Below are positions 37,744-49,339 of a DNA stretch of 64,000 bases, piece after piece. This DNA is from Scenedesmus sp. ARA3 (Eukaryota; Chlorophyta; Chlorophyceae; Sphaeropleales; Scenedesmaceae). Under the pieces are notes generated by a model. It saw only the letters and a list, made by a program, of their open reading frames with translations, did not search any database and had not been told where the DNA came from. The DNA lies in the NCBI GenBank assembly GCA_004335835.1, contig RWJK01001770.1, forward strand, positions 39,524 through 103,523. The letters are read 5' to 3'. Numbering within the stretch: position 1 is the stretch's first letter; each line of letters starts with the position of its first letter. Both the position numbers and the translations under genes were made by a program.

Positions 37744-40305
37744 CCTGTCATGATTGAATGGGCCAGATGCTGCTGAATGTGACTGTTGACAGTGAGGAAG
37801 GCCCTGGGCAGGACGTAACGGTCGGCTTCCCTGAATGCAACCGCTCCCGCGTATCCGTGTTCAATCCGTGCCCACACTGTGACAGTCAATTTGCTCGCAA
37901 GATCCCTTCAACAGAATTCAGCTTGTCCACTCGGCCACACTGCTTATAATTATCCAGGTTTATGAGCCCTGTCTGGGTGAGGCTGTCCTCCTGCTTACAG
38001 CTCCTGGGGCAAAATTGATGACTGCCAGATCACCCACTGCACAGCGTTCTAGCTAGCTTCCACTGCCCTGTCCATTGGCGGATATGCAAGCTGTGGTAGC
38101 TGGCAGCCACATACCCGATGTATGCCTGTTGGTACAACACCCTGAGACCAGCTCAGCTGAGCTGTGCATGAAGTCAGTGTGCACTGCTGCTATACACAAA
38201 GCTGCCTGCTGCTGCTGCTGCTGTTGGCTGGTAGCGCACCACAGGCAGGCACACCCCGGCTATCAGCCAGCTCCGAAGGAGTCAACCTGGGATAGCAGAT
38301 AGCAGAAATACCAGCAATGGTTGCAAGCACAGCACTCTGTGACGACACAGCCGCCGCCGCAGCAGCTATGAGTACTACTAATCAGCAAGAGGAGATGCAC
38401 CGTGCGCTGTGACAGCGGGAAGATTGCGGGGCATGCAGTTGGCCAAATTCATGTAGCAGCTGCGCCCTGCGGTTACTGTCGCCAGTAGTGCACCATAGCT
38501 TGCTCTCAGTCACGTGGTCTGCAGTTGCTATAAGCAACAGGGGGTAGCAAAGATGCAACAATTTGTTTGGGATGCATGCAGCGCTCCACACTGGCCGTTG
38601 TCGGCAGCCCGCAGCAAGACGAGGGGAAGATTTCATCTCAGCTCTGCCGTGGCATGCAATGTATCGTGCCTGTCGTGCAAGATGACTTCTGAATAGCAGA
38701 CCTGCTGCGTTGAAATCACTGGTGAACAGTTGGCAACTGGCAAGGGCGGTGTGCTGTCACTGCAAATCCACAGCCCACCATACGCTGGCGCCAGCCGGCC
38801 GGCGTGCCATCACCAGCTAGATGGTAGCCCTGGCTGCAGCTGTCACAAAGCAAACTGCTGTCCTCCTGTTAGTCACTGCCACACCACGCTGTAACGAGTC
38901 ACCAAATGAGCTGCTGCAGCACAAAGCTGCAAGTATAAGTTCAGGCAAGTTGCCAATACAGACCTGCATTGCGTTGGGGTGTTACAAGTTACAAGTCCTA
39001 CGCTTCGGAGGCAGGCAAGCCTGCTTGAGCCTATGCTCTTCNNNNNNNNNNNNNNNNNNNNNNNNNNNNNNNNNNNNNNNNNNNNNNNNNNNNNNNNNNN
39101 NNNNNNNNNNNNNNNNNNNNNNNNNNNNNNNNNNNNNNNNNNNNNNNNNNNNNNNNNNNNNNNNNNNNNNNNNNNNNNNNNNNNNNNNNNNNNNNNNNNN
39201 NNNNNNNNNGGTATGTGGCAGTGCAATGTCAGTGTTTCTTGCGCTTTTTGCGTCGCCGTGGAAGCATAGTGTGCGTTGGGGTGGCTTCATTGCAAACTTC
39301 AATGCATCAGCACAATGGCAGCAGCGACTACAAACATCCGTTTTGTGAGATGCACAGCAGCGACGGGGCCCGTCAACCAGGGTCTGACTACTCTCAATGC
39401 TTGCCGTTGCACCTGCTTTTTTGCACCTGCATCTCCTCCTTTGCACAGGCTGCAGCCAGAAGTGCCCTTTCAACAAACTAGAGATGAGGCAGTGCATGCG
39501 TATGCATGGCATGCAAAGCAAGTCGCTCAAGGGAGCAACATAGCCTGCACTGCAGCTTTTGTCACAAGGCACGTTGAAGAGCATACCGGGTGTGGGGTAT
39601 GGATATTTGTCTAGCAGTTGAACGTGGTGCTTGTGGAGCACTGTGCAGCAGAGCCCCACAGCGAAGCTAAGCCATGCTACAGCTGACATGAAGCATGGCG
39701 TCACCTGGCTAAGGCCACGTGCACACATGCTTACTCACTAGCACACATCAACGTTTAAATCATGGGGTAGGAGCACATAAGACAGAGCTGTGTAAAGCAG
39801 CCACGAACGAATTCGAAACACGTTTTGTATGCCCGGACCAAGGGCAGCCGTGCCATGCCCACTTGCAGCTCTGTCATGCAGCCATTGCCAGCCAGGCTGG
39901 TGCACCTGTTGACCAAGGTTGCTGCACAACAGCGTGAATGACTCTGGCCTGTTGCTTGCAACGTGTATCAAGCAAGAAATAAATTCGGAGGCCATACCTC
40001 CGTAGACCGTCAGTCGACTGTGGTTATCGAGCTTAGCAAGTGGCCCAAAGTCACCTTCCTCTAAACCCACTCCAAGACTCGGGGGTCGTTTATCAAGCGC
40101 TTCTAATCAGTCAGTATCGCTTGAACCATTTCTGTGCCTCCGTGTTGATTGTATGCTGCATTCGACAAATCATAAAAACGCCCACCCTCTTCAGGCTGAC
40201 GGTCCCCTCACACTGGCTAGCAGGAGCCTAGCCTGTTGCTTCTTCTTACATTTTGTGATATTCAGGGCACTTTTGTGACTTCTAGTGTTCGGAGCAGCTA
40301 GCACT
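37744..40305. other. Divergent intergenic region, 2.6 kb, with assembly gap
   Basis: No coding exon is supported outside the gap. It separates the minus-strand DUF3638 gene from the plus-strand patatin-like gene, so it should contain both promoters. A short CTG tract occurs at 38207-38225. Open frames near 39.3-40.0 kb match nothing and have no convincing splice partners. Confidence 0.55.
39042..39209. other. Assembly gap (168 N)
   Basis: The run of N spans exactly these coordinates. The missing sequence cannot be judged. Confidence 1.
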
Positions 40306-42458
40306 ATGCAGCTGGCACGAAGCAGCACCTGCCACAGCAGGCCGGGACAAGCTAGAGCAGCCATTACATTGATAGGTACAAAGACCGCGGTGCCTCGGCA
40401 GGCTTGCTGCGCTGCGTTCACAGGTAGGGCGATCACCGGGCGCCAATAGTTGCAAAGGCGTTGTGAGTTGCGCCACGCCAGTGACCGGCAGCCTGTCGTG
40501 GCCTGTGGAATCTCTTATAAGCTTGAAGTATTAAGCAGCAGTCTCCGGCATCCCAGCTCTTGCCGTGGCAGTGCACGGCCTGTAACGCAGTCTGCTTCAA
40601 GCTCCAGTATGCGGTGTTGACCAGGTGTATTGTCTCTCAGACGTTTTTATGCCATCGAGTATTTGCATTAAAACTTCAGCCAGCAGCGCATCACGCCCGT
40701 GCGGACCGCTTATCAAGAATGGCTGACCTGCGCAGGGGAGTCGCATGATGTGGTTCTCTCAAGCGGCTTCTTGGCCTTCGCGCAACATTCAGGCTTTTTA
40801 CAAGCAGTAGAGGAGGTGAGACTGGGTGCAGCAGGTCTTGTTTGGGCCGGGCGCCGGTGCGGAGGCCACCTGGCGGGAAGTGAGCTGCCTGCTGGCCACA
40901 AACGGTGCATGCTGATGGCAATCATTGCAAGGCATGGCTTGTCAACCTCATCAATCAATTGTACCTGACCTCTGTCTGTACTGCATGCAGGCTGGCATCC
41001 CCATTGGTGGAGTCATGGGTACTAGCGCAGGCGCACTCACAGGCAGCCTCTATGCAGCAGGCTACTCGCCACGCCAGGTGTGCTGTTGTGCTCACAAAAG
41101 CCAGCAGCGGCAAACTGCATTGTGAAAGTGTTTTGGTAACGATGGTGCATCCCCGCTGTGCGGGTGGCGTGCTGTTGCAGCTGCGCCGTGACTGCAGGCG
41201 TTGCATCAGCTGTGGCAGCGCAACAGCAGTTGATTTGTCAGTATGGCATGATCTGCACAGTGGCAGCTAGAACCTTTTACTTCCTTGCTGCTCACGGCAG
41301 GCTCCCTGCTGAGCTTCCTGTCTTTGCTCTGCCCCTGTCATGATCTCAGGTGGCACAGCTACTGTCTGAGAAGCCACCCATTCAGTTCCTCAAGCCTAGC
41401 CTTGAGCCCTGGAGGGGCGGCCTGCTATCCCTTGAGGGTGTGGTAGATCGTCTGCGTGAGCTGCTGCCACCAACGTTTGAGGGCCTGGAGCGGGACTTTG
41501 CAGTCGGTGTGGTGACGACGGACGGCACGCATGTGCTGATCGATCAGGGGCCACTGCCAGAGGCGGTTGCAGCGTCAGCAGCCATCCCATTCGTTTTTTC
41601 AAATGTGGACGTGCCAGGTGAGTGCTGGTTGGCTGGAAGGATGTTGGTGCTGCAACCCGTGTACTGTGGTGCGCCGCAGGCATGACAGAATGCTTGCAGG
41701 AAAGCAGCTGTTGCTTCAACACTGTGATTTTGCTTGCACTTCCAGCAGAGCCAGTCACCTGAAGTCAGCGTGCGTGCTCAGTTACTCCAACAGCAAGGCA
41801 CCCTTGCTGCTGCTTACCTTGTCTTTGCTTGCACTGCTGCACATCTTGCATAACAGGTATCTACTCGGGGTTGAAAGACGGTGGCGTAGTCGACCGCATA
41901 GGCCTGTCAGCATGGAGGCAGCGCCGGCGGCAGCAGCAGCAGTTTGGCCGGCGCAGCGCGCGGCTACCGCCATGCCTGGTGCATGTCATTGAGCGCAGCT
42001 CGCCGTTCTCTGGCTCAGATGACACCGAAGCAGCAGGGGAGTCCTCCATCCATGTTGTGCGCTGCCCCAAGTCGGGCGTGAACTTCTTTGACCTGGGCAA
42101 CTTTGAGCAGCAGTTCTCAGATGCACACCAGCGGGCAAGCAGCAGGCTGCAGGGCTACAGCGCCACACTGGCCAAGCTGCCACAGGTGTCCAGTGCAGCA
42201 GCAGTCCACCACCAGCAGCAGCAGCAGCAGTCGCTGATGACCAACAACGTTGTGGTGCTGCCTGGCTCGCTGGGCGCTGCCAGCAGCAGCAATGGCAGCC
42301 CCCAGCTGGTAGTGGCTGCTGCGGCCAGCAGCAGTGCGGGCAGCAGCGGCAGCACGGGTGCGGCCGCTTCACCTGCAGGCCTCACCGCACCAAGGTCACC
42401 TGTTGCTGTGCCACGCAGCAGCGTGAGGCGCGCGGTGCAGGACGACGGCAGCTGCTAG
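40306..42458 (+). CDS. Patatin-like phospholipase / acyl hydrolase, probably plastid-targeted
   Basis: Exons 40306-40423, 40736-40815, 40991-41077, 41350-41617 and 41857-42458 join in phase to 384 codons plus stop. Residues 1-40 (MQLARSSTCHSRPG, then TKTAVPRQACCAAF) lack acidic residues and look like a transit peptide. The core has the nucleophile elbow GVMGTSAGALTG with Ser78 and the dyad Asp192 in LKDGGVVDRIGLSAW, so the Ser-Asp dyad of patatins is complete. The usual Gly-rich oxyanion loop is replaced by VLSSGFLAFAQHSGFL. The last 100 residues are a Gln/Ser/Ala-rich tail. It should hydrolyse acyl lipids. The start was chosen because this ATG exon is the only upstream one found that joins in phase to the conserved exon 2; it is the least certain part. 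Confidence 0.8.
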
Positions 42459-43174
42459 AGCTGCTGCTGAAGCGGAGCGGTCCATATAATCGTCCACGCT
42501 CGCACCAGACAGCAGCCGTCTGCTGCAGCTGGGGCTCGAAGCAGGGTGCTGTGTTGCCGCTTGTTGTGGTGTTGTTGCTGTGTGCGGATGCATGGCAGGC
42601 TGGGCTTTACGCAGCCAGCCAGGCCAATTGTGGTAGTCTATTCCTACACTGGGGGCGTGCATTGCTTACCATTGGTTTGACCCGCCGGTGCATGCTGCTG
42701 ACCTGCGGACGCTGTGCGGCACCGAAGCTCGCGTGTCTGCTTTCAGAAGCGTGGATCGGCTGCTTGTGTCGAGTGCGGCACTACTCCTGATTGTACCATA
42801 GTTTGTAGTGCAGTGTAGTGTGCCACCTTTTGGCTGTTTTCCTTGGGAGAGCGTGTGGTGTGTAGCGATGCCATGCCAAGCAAGCTGCGGGCACCTGTCG
42901 GCTAGTGCTGGAGCTGGATTGTGCCTCGGCTTATTTGTGCATGGCAACAGGGGGGTTGCCTCTTTGGAGGTTGCTCTCAGCAGCACCATTGGGGCCTGCG
43001 CCCCATAGTATACTCTGTAGTAGTGCAGTCAACTTCTGTGTGTTTGTTCTTTAGTTGTTTGAAAGCACTACGCCTTTGATTGATGACGTGTGGGAGCGCG
43101 TGGCTTGAAAGACAGCCAGGCATCAGCTGAATCAAGCAACGCCATGGTTGCACTGATGCGGACACCTCAGCTTC

Positions 43175-43260
43175 GTGTGTGTGTAGCTGGAACAGAACAT
43201 GCATGTGTGTGTAGCTGGAACAGAACATGCATGTGTGTGTAGCTGGAACAGAACATGCAC
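43175..43260 (+). repeat. 28-bp tandem repeat, three copies
   Basis: Three near-identical copies of a 28-base unit (core GTAGCTGGAACAGAACATGC) lie in the probable 3' UTR of the patatin-like gene. Confidence 0.85.
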
Positions 43261-44048
43261 GCAGTCTGTCGTGGTGTCGCTGGATGGGGCAGAGCACACA
43301 TTGTCTCTGCGTGCACACAGCACCTGCAGCGCAGAATGTGCAGGTAGCCAGTGCAGCATCGCATGGTCTCCTGGTCATCAAGCGCCCAGGCAGCCTGAAT
43401 ACACAGTCGGGTCATTCGTGTGGTATTGATGTTGCTGATGAACACTCTAGCCGGACAGGCGCAGAGTAGATCATGTGCACCCTGCCTGCAGCAGGCAGTG
43501 TTTGCCGCTTTGCCGTTGTGTCGTTTGACTTCATGTTGGCAGGGCACAACTCAGAGCTTGATGTTGTGGGCTTGCTAACTCCTGCTTGCTGCCAGTGCGT
43601 CTTTAAGCATCGAAAGAGGTTGCTTGCTGCTGCCTTGGCTGGGCTGCGGTGGTGACCTGGGCATTCCCAGACATGTTGTGTACATACATGCCGCAACACT
43701 AGCCTTGGCCTTTTTTGCGCGGTGTACATGGGAGCTGTGCTTTGATGGTGTTGTGCTGCTATGCGTTACCACGCATCGTATCGCATGCGCTGCACTATTG
43801 CACACCAGATGCACAGGTTGCGACCGGTAGGATGCTGCAAGCATGGCCTTGCACAAGGCCTTGTGTTGTGCACCTGGCTATCTTCTCGCCTTGCTGGCGG
43901 TTTTGAGCGCGAACAACATTGAACATCGCTGCGCCGCGATGCTGATCAGCGTGGTGTGCTTGTATGTAGATTGCGTAGCATCGCTCTCGGGTGATGATGG
44001 CTTTTTGTCAGTGAGTGGCGGCGCTGTGCCGCCTGTAGCATACGCATC

Positions 44049-44053
44049 TGTAA
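44049..44053 (+). terminator. Candidate TGTAA poly(A) signal of the patatin-like gene
   Basis: TGTAA lies 1.6 kb after the stop. It is the most likely plus-strand signal I found before the convergent RPN5 gene. Confidence 0.3.
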
Positions 44054-44222
44054 CTGCTGCACCTTTAAATCAACGCTGAACTCGGCCTTGAAGCGTAGAT
44101 TGCACAGCTCCAAGTTCCAGCATGTTGCATGCAAGCAACTGGCGAGCTCTGCTGCTCCGATGAGCGCACCACAAAGCTGCTAGGGCACTGCAGTACTGCA
44201 GGACTAGTCCCCCTTATGAGGG

Positions 44223-44227
44223 TTACA
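44223..44227 (-). terminator. Candidate TGTAA poly(A) signal of RPN5
   Basis: TTACA on the plus strand, 540 bases past the RPN5 stop, reads TGTAA on the transcript strand. It lies just beyond the candidate signal of the convergent gene, so the two transcripts would overlap by about 170 bases. Confidence 0.35.
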
Positions 44228-44766
44228 CGATGGGGACACAGTTGGCTTAAGCAATTTGCTGGTCACAGCTCAGCCTGAAGACCTGAGACTGCTGCAACCC
44301 TATCTACCTTCATAAGTTAACAGGGCGCCGCGCTGGCGGCCAGCACGAATCAAGTACACAGGCAGGCATGGCTGCTGGGCCCAGCGCTGAAATCACAGCA
44401 AACCCACCACGCACTATGCTGCATGCTACGCAGGTCCAACGTAGTAACAGCACCGATGCACCGCCACAACAATTGCTTCTTGCAACTCTGCTGCACAGCC
44501 TGCGCCCCACGCAACGCCCTCGTGCCCAGCTGTCCTGCGCTGCCAGGCAAGGTGCTGCTCAGCGCACCAGCTCATGCAATATGACAGTTGCAGCATATGC
44601 CTTGGCATCCGTCCTAGTCGATTCGACTAGTCCAGCTCCCGCCGCCCAGCTGCACCTTCTGCACCCGCCCTGGCACTCCGCAGGCACGTTGACTAGCTCG
44701 CCTCTCTGGTTATAACTTGGGTAAGCCCGTGACTCCGTGTGTTGTGCACGGCCTTTGTTTGACCAG

Positions 44767-45914
44767 TTACGCCGCGCCGCCCAGCTGCACCTTGTGCACC
44801 ATGGCCTCCTTCTGGATCTGCTGTGTGGCCTTCTCAACAAGGTTGAGCAGCTTGCCGATGTTGGCGCTCCACGCATTGAGCGTGTCCTCAGGCTGCTGCG
44901 GCTTGCCGATAACCACCACACCTGCAGGCCGGTCCACCTTAGCGCACACCGCCTTGGCCACCACTAGCTCCGCCAGCTGCTTCTCAGCCTGAGCAGCAGC
45001 ATTGCAAGAGGAAGGCAACATCGCGGGCCACAAGAGGGTCAAAACAAACGCACAGACGAGAAAACTACCAGCATGCCACTGGCGAGTAAAGTGTAAAGAC
45101 AAAATAAAGTTTTATGCAGCAGAATGGTAGGAGGTCAACAGGGGCAGAAGCAAAAGAACACATAGCTGCTGTGGTGTGAGCAATCCTGCAGCACCCTGCA
45201 ACACAGCTGCACGGTCGACACGGGGACTCCAGCAGCTACTGCAACATGCAATCGCTGACTTGCACACATCCATGCAGACAGCACCACAATGCACGACCAG
45301 CATGACAGCATGGTCCACAAGCCAAACATAACAACAATCAGCGCACCTGGTCCGGGGTGAGGTCCAGCAGCTCCGCCAGGCGTGCCGTGGTGATGCGCGT
45401 GTAGTACTTTGCCACCGTCAGCAGGTTGTGCTCCGTCACGCGCAGCTTGAGGTCTGCTTGCCGCTTCTCGCCGTACTCGCCCGAAAACACATCCGACTCT
45501 GCCGCGACCTCGGGGCCAAACTGCGCCTCAAACAGGCCCCAGCGCACAATCTCTGCAGGACAAGAGTTTGTGAAATGTGGATGCAGGGAAGTGCAGAGTC
45601 AGGAACGGGCAGGTTACCTTGAAATCCAGAGAGCAGGCAGCAACTGCTGTAGCTTTGACTTGGGGTGATATGAACTTGCGTTGCTGCGCAGCTTAGAAGC
45701 AAAGACTGGCTGCACGTAGACCAGGCTGGCGGGCATACCTGGGTTGGTGAAGGTGCTCAGCAGCTGCTTGTGCAGGGGCAAGTCGCCCATCTGCTTGTAG
45801 CCGGCAGTGGTGGTGATGAGCGTGGTCACGTCGCTGCTGCTGCCCTCGTCTGTGCTGTACTTGGGCGCCAGCACTGCATACCAGCAGATCTTCTTCAGCA
45901 CCTGTGAGGGGCAC

Positions 45915-45959
<45 letters not shown>

Positions 45960-48900
45960 GGGGCGTCAAGGGTAGGAAAGGTGCTATTGGTCATAGTGAA
46001 GGGAGGTGGATAGGGCAGCTAAGTAAGCAAACAACAGAGATCTGCTGGCTTTCCTGCAACTGCTTGTTCTACAATTCATAACCAGCTACCAACATAATGT
46101 GATCAGCAGAACAGCACCCCAGCAACCAGGCAAATCCTCCACCCTGCGATCCACAGACACACTGCAGCGCACCATCCAGCAGGAACTTACCCCAATCAAG
46201 CTGCAGCAGCACTGCTGAGCGCACTCTGCCACATTCTGTGGCACTGAAAAGTGAATCACTCACCGGCCCCCAGACCGCGGGGTCGTCCTGCACGCCCTCG
46301 CTCTCGTAGATGGCCTTGTAGCAGCGGCAGATCTCCAGGTATGAGTGGTAGTGCTGGTGGTAGGTGATCATCAGCTGGTAGTAGCGCAGCTTCAGCTCGC
46401 CCAGGCTGGGGATGCCCTGCAGATGACACAGCCGCGAGCAACACACAATTCAGTCACATGAGCAGTAGTGGCTGACACTGGCTGGGTCACATCCCCTGTC
46501 CTGAATGCCTACAGCTGCTGTGAGCAACAGCACCTACACATCCTTCACCTAAACGCTTGATACAAGCAACAAGTGATCCCCAGTCAATTCAGCACATGCG
46601 CAGCCGTGCAGCAACAGCAGCAGCAGCCGCCCTCACCGCGTCCGCCTCCTCGATGGCTGTGCCCTCGATGCCGATCTCTCCTGTGCTGTCGCCCTGCTGC
46701 TTCTGGAAGGCGCGCGGGCTGATCTTGCGCGCCAGGATCTGCGCGCGGATGAAGTCACGCTTGGCCAGGCACAGCCGCACCTGCATGCGGCACGGGACAA
46801 AGCAGCGAGAGATGGCAAACAGCATGGTCAAACGGCGCGGTCAATGTTGTGATCTCAGCGACAATCGAGGGAAGGGTAGAGGAGAGTGCGCACAGTGCAC
46901 CAGAGCTGGTGGTGCAGTGATGCTGCTGTGAGCAGAGGCAATGCTGTGTGTTGCAACAACTGCCTGTGCGCCATACAGAGGCATATGCATGTACAGTACG
47001 TGCTCAGCTCCATCAAGCTGTGGCAACTTCTCTACCACAAACACCCTGCCGTGCTACTGCTGCAGCGGCACACGCTTAACCCAGGGCCTGCTGCATGTCT
47101 CCCACAACAGTCACACGCTGCCCTGCCCCGCACTGTCCTGCTGTCTGTTACGGCATCCTGCTGATGCTGCCCCCTCCCACCTGCTCCAGGATGTATGCAA
47201 TCTTCTCCGTCTTGGCCATGGCACCAAACGTCTCCTGCAGGACACAGCACAAAACAAAGCAATACTGAACGATATGTATAAACAAGCATGCTTTATGGGA
47301 CTATACGACTGATCAGCCACAGCTGTTGCATGCTGGATCCAGCTGCTACAGTAACCCATCAATCAGCTGGTCAATGCCGCTCAAAGTCACAAACTTATGC
47401 ATGGTCCACGGTGCTCATCTTGATGATGGGCTGCTGGTGCAGTTCAGTTCAGCCAGCCGCCTCACCACTGCCACCTCCTGCAGGGTGTCTGCCGCCTCTG
47501 CAATGTTGCCCTCAGCCTCCCGCATGGCTGCCAGCTTGCGCGTGAGCCGCGCACGCTCAATCTCAACAAAGATCTGCAGCAGCAGCAGCAGCAGCAGCGC
47601 GCAGAACACGACTTCAACTATACTCAGGCGTATGTAGCGGTACGAGGCTGAACATGGCGCATGGCACAGCAGGAGTGCATGGGCGTGCTGATGCATGCAA
47701 CGTAATCCACCGTTGCATGATTCCTGCGGGTGGCGAGCTGTGAGGGACCAGCTGCTGGTCTGTACCATACCAAGCCAGCATGCTCTGCACTGTGATGGCT
47801 GTCTGCTGCTGCTGCTGCTGCTGCTGCGCGCTTGCGCTGCTGGCCCGCACCTTGCCCTCAGTGACTGTCTGCAGCGTCTTGATGAGCGACACCTGGCTCT
47901 CCTTGTCAGGCAGGCCGTCAATGTAGGCCATGGCCTGGCGCACAAAGGCCTGGATCACCTGCAGGAGTGCGCAGCTCGCAGCAGCCAGCACGGCAAGGTG
48001 AGGACATAGAGTGAACAGTGACATGTGCAGCACAGCGTAGCCAGCAGCCAAAGGCAAGGAAAACCATGATGCCTTAGCTGCTGTGACTAGCTCCCATCCC
48101 ACGCCAGGACCACTGCATCGCTGCCACTCTCCATGCCAGGGGCCCTTGCGCACACACACACCAGGCTTAGGCACCAAACCATCACCAGCGCGCACCTGCT
48201 TCAGCTGCCCCCTGCGCTTTGCCAGCAGCACAATGTGCTCCTCCAGCTGCTTCAGGTCCTTGGCCTTGTGGCACACCTCCAGCACAGCGCTGCAGGCGGC
48301 TTTGGAGGCTGTCACATCTTCTGCCACGCGCGCCTGCTTCTCTAAGTTGAGCAGGCCCTCCAGGCTGCGGGTGAGGTCACCCTGCAGGTGTTGATGGGAA
48401 GCCGGGGTGCAGCAGAGAGCAGGGTGTGATCAGCAGGAGCGGGTACAGCTGCTTGTGTACGTGTTGCTTGCAGGATTGCGGGTGGGGCTGAGGCCCTTTG
48501 CTGCCATACGCCATGGCATCACTGTGGCATGCAGCTTGCAGAGGGGTGAGGTGCACTGCAGGCACAATCGCTGACAAGCATCTCTGTATTGAGCGTGTTC
48601 AGTGCCTGCTGGCTGCCTTGACATGAAATGCGTCCTGCTGCATAGCGCACAAAGGCAGCCCTGCTTGCCCATGTTGCTGCATGCTGTTCTGCCCTGCAAT
48701 TTTCCAGTACCATAGACAAAGCAGGATCTGGCCACTGCTGTGGGGATGCCTTTTCTACATCATGCCACACAAACATAACATCAAATTACATGGCGTGCTG
48801 AGCATGCACTGTGCACATCTCGGCAACCATGTACATCACGGCAGGGGTACCTGCTCTGCCAGCTGCACTGCTGCTGCCACATCCGCTTTGAAATTGTCTA

Positions 48901-48988
48901 TGTCCAGCGAGCTGTCCTTCTGCTTTTCCTCCTCCCGCTTGTCCTCATCCATATGGATGTTGCTGACTGTGAACTCCCCCACCGACAT
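44767..48988 (-). CDS. RPN5: 26S proteasome regulatory lid subunit RPN5 (PSMD12)
   Basis: Ten minus-strand exons (48851-48988, 48196-48381, 47851-47958, 47466-47573, 47181-47234, 46637-46780, 46264-46416, 45739-45901, 45347-45552, 44767-44988) join in phase to 493 codons plus stop, slightly longer than the usual 440-460. Family landmarks include [71 protein letters not shown] and [13 protein letters not shown]. The C-terminal PCI domain has [18 protein letters not shown], and a helical tail follows ([19 protein letters not shown]). RPN5 is a scaffold of the 19S lid next to RPN11 in cytosol and nucleus. No lesion is seen. The start ATG at 48988 gives an acidic N-terminus normal for the family. 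Confidence 0.96.
45915..45958 (+). repeat. (CAG)n tract in RPN5 intron 7
   Basis: About 14-15 CAG triplets, CTG on the transcript strand, lie 14 bases before the acceptor of exon 45739-45901. Confidence 0.9.
47577..47600 (+). repeat. (CAG)n tract in RPN5 intron 3
   Basis: Seven to eight CAG triplets run directly into the acceptor of exon 47466-47573; on the transcript strand the CTG run ends in CTGCAG. Confidence 0.85.
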
Positions 48989-49339
48989 CTTGCCTACTTT
49001 GTTGCAAGATCAGGGGCTGAGCTGTGCTGCTGCTGTACTGTCAAGTTGGTTGCTGCTGATGCTGCAGCAGCCCCACAGTATGACTGGCCCCACGCAATGC
49101 CAAGCGAAGGATCAGACACACTGTAAACGAACTAGATCAGCAACGTCGGTTCAGCAACCTAGCGATTGAAGCACGGTTGTGCTTTACGTTGTGTGCACGA
49201 CAGGATTTGTTGCCTCAACAGCTAGCAGGCATGAACGAGCGCAATCAGTACGTTTTTCAGGCGTACAACACCTTGAGCTTTCACGGATACGATCCAGCTT
49301 TGGCAAATAGCAAAACCTGTCATAAGTCATGCCAAGGGC
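48989..49339. promoter_or_regulatory. Shared divergent promoter region, RPN5 and START-domain gene
   Basis: Only 351-492 bases separate the RPN5 start codon from the two candidate start codons of the divergent gene. No coding frame fits here. I could not identify a TATA box or specific operators. Confidence 0.5.

Larger units (their letters stand above)
42459..44766. other. Convergent intergenic region, 2.3 kb
   Basis: No coding exon is supported. It lies between the stop codons of the patatin-like gene (+) and RPN5 (-) and probably consists of two long 3' UTRs. A small perfect hairpin CTAGTCG-ATT-CGACTAG sits at 44614-44630. Confidence 0.6.

Noticed and set aside
39738..40070. Minus-strand open frame of about 110 codons beside the assembly gap
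   Set aside because: No recognisable domain, biased composition or splice partner; such frames are common by chance at this base composition.
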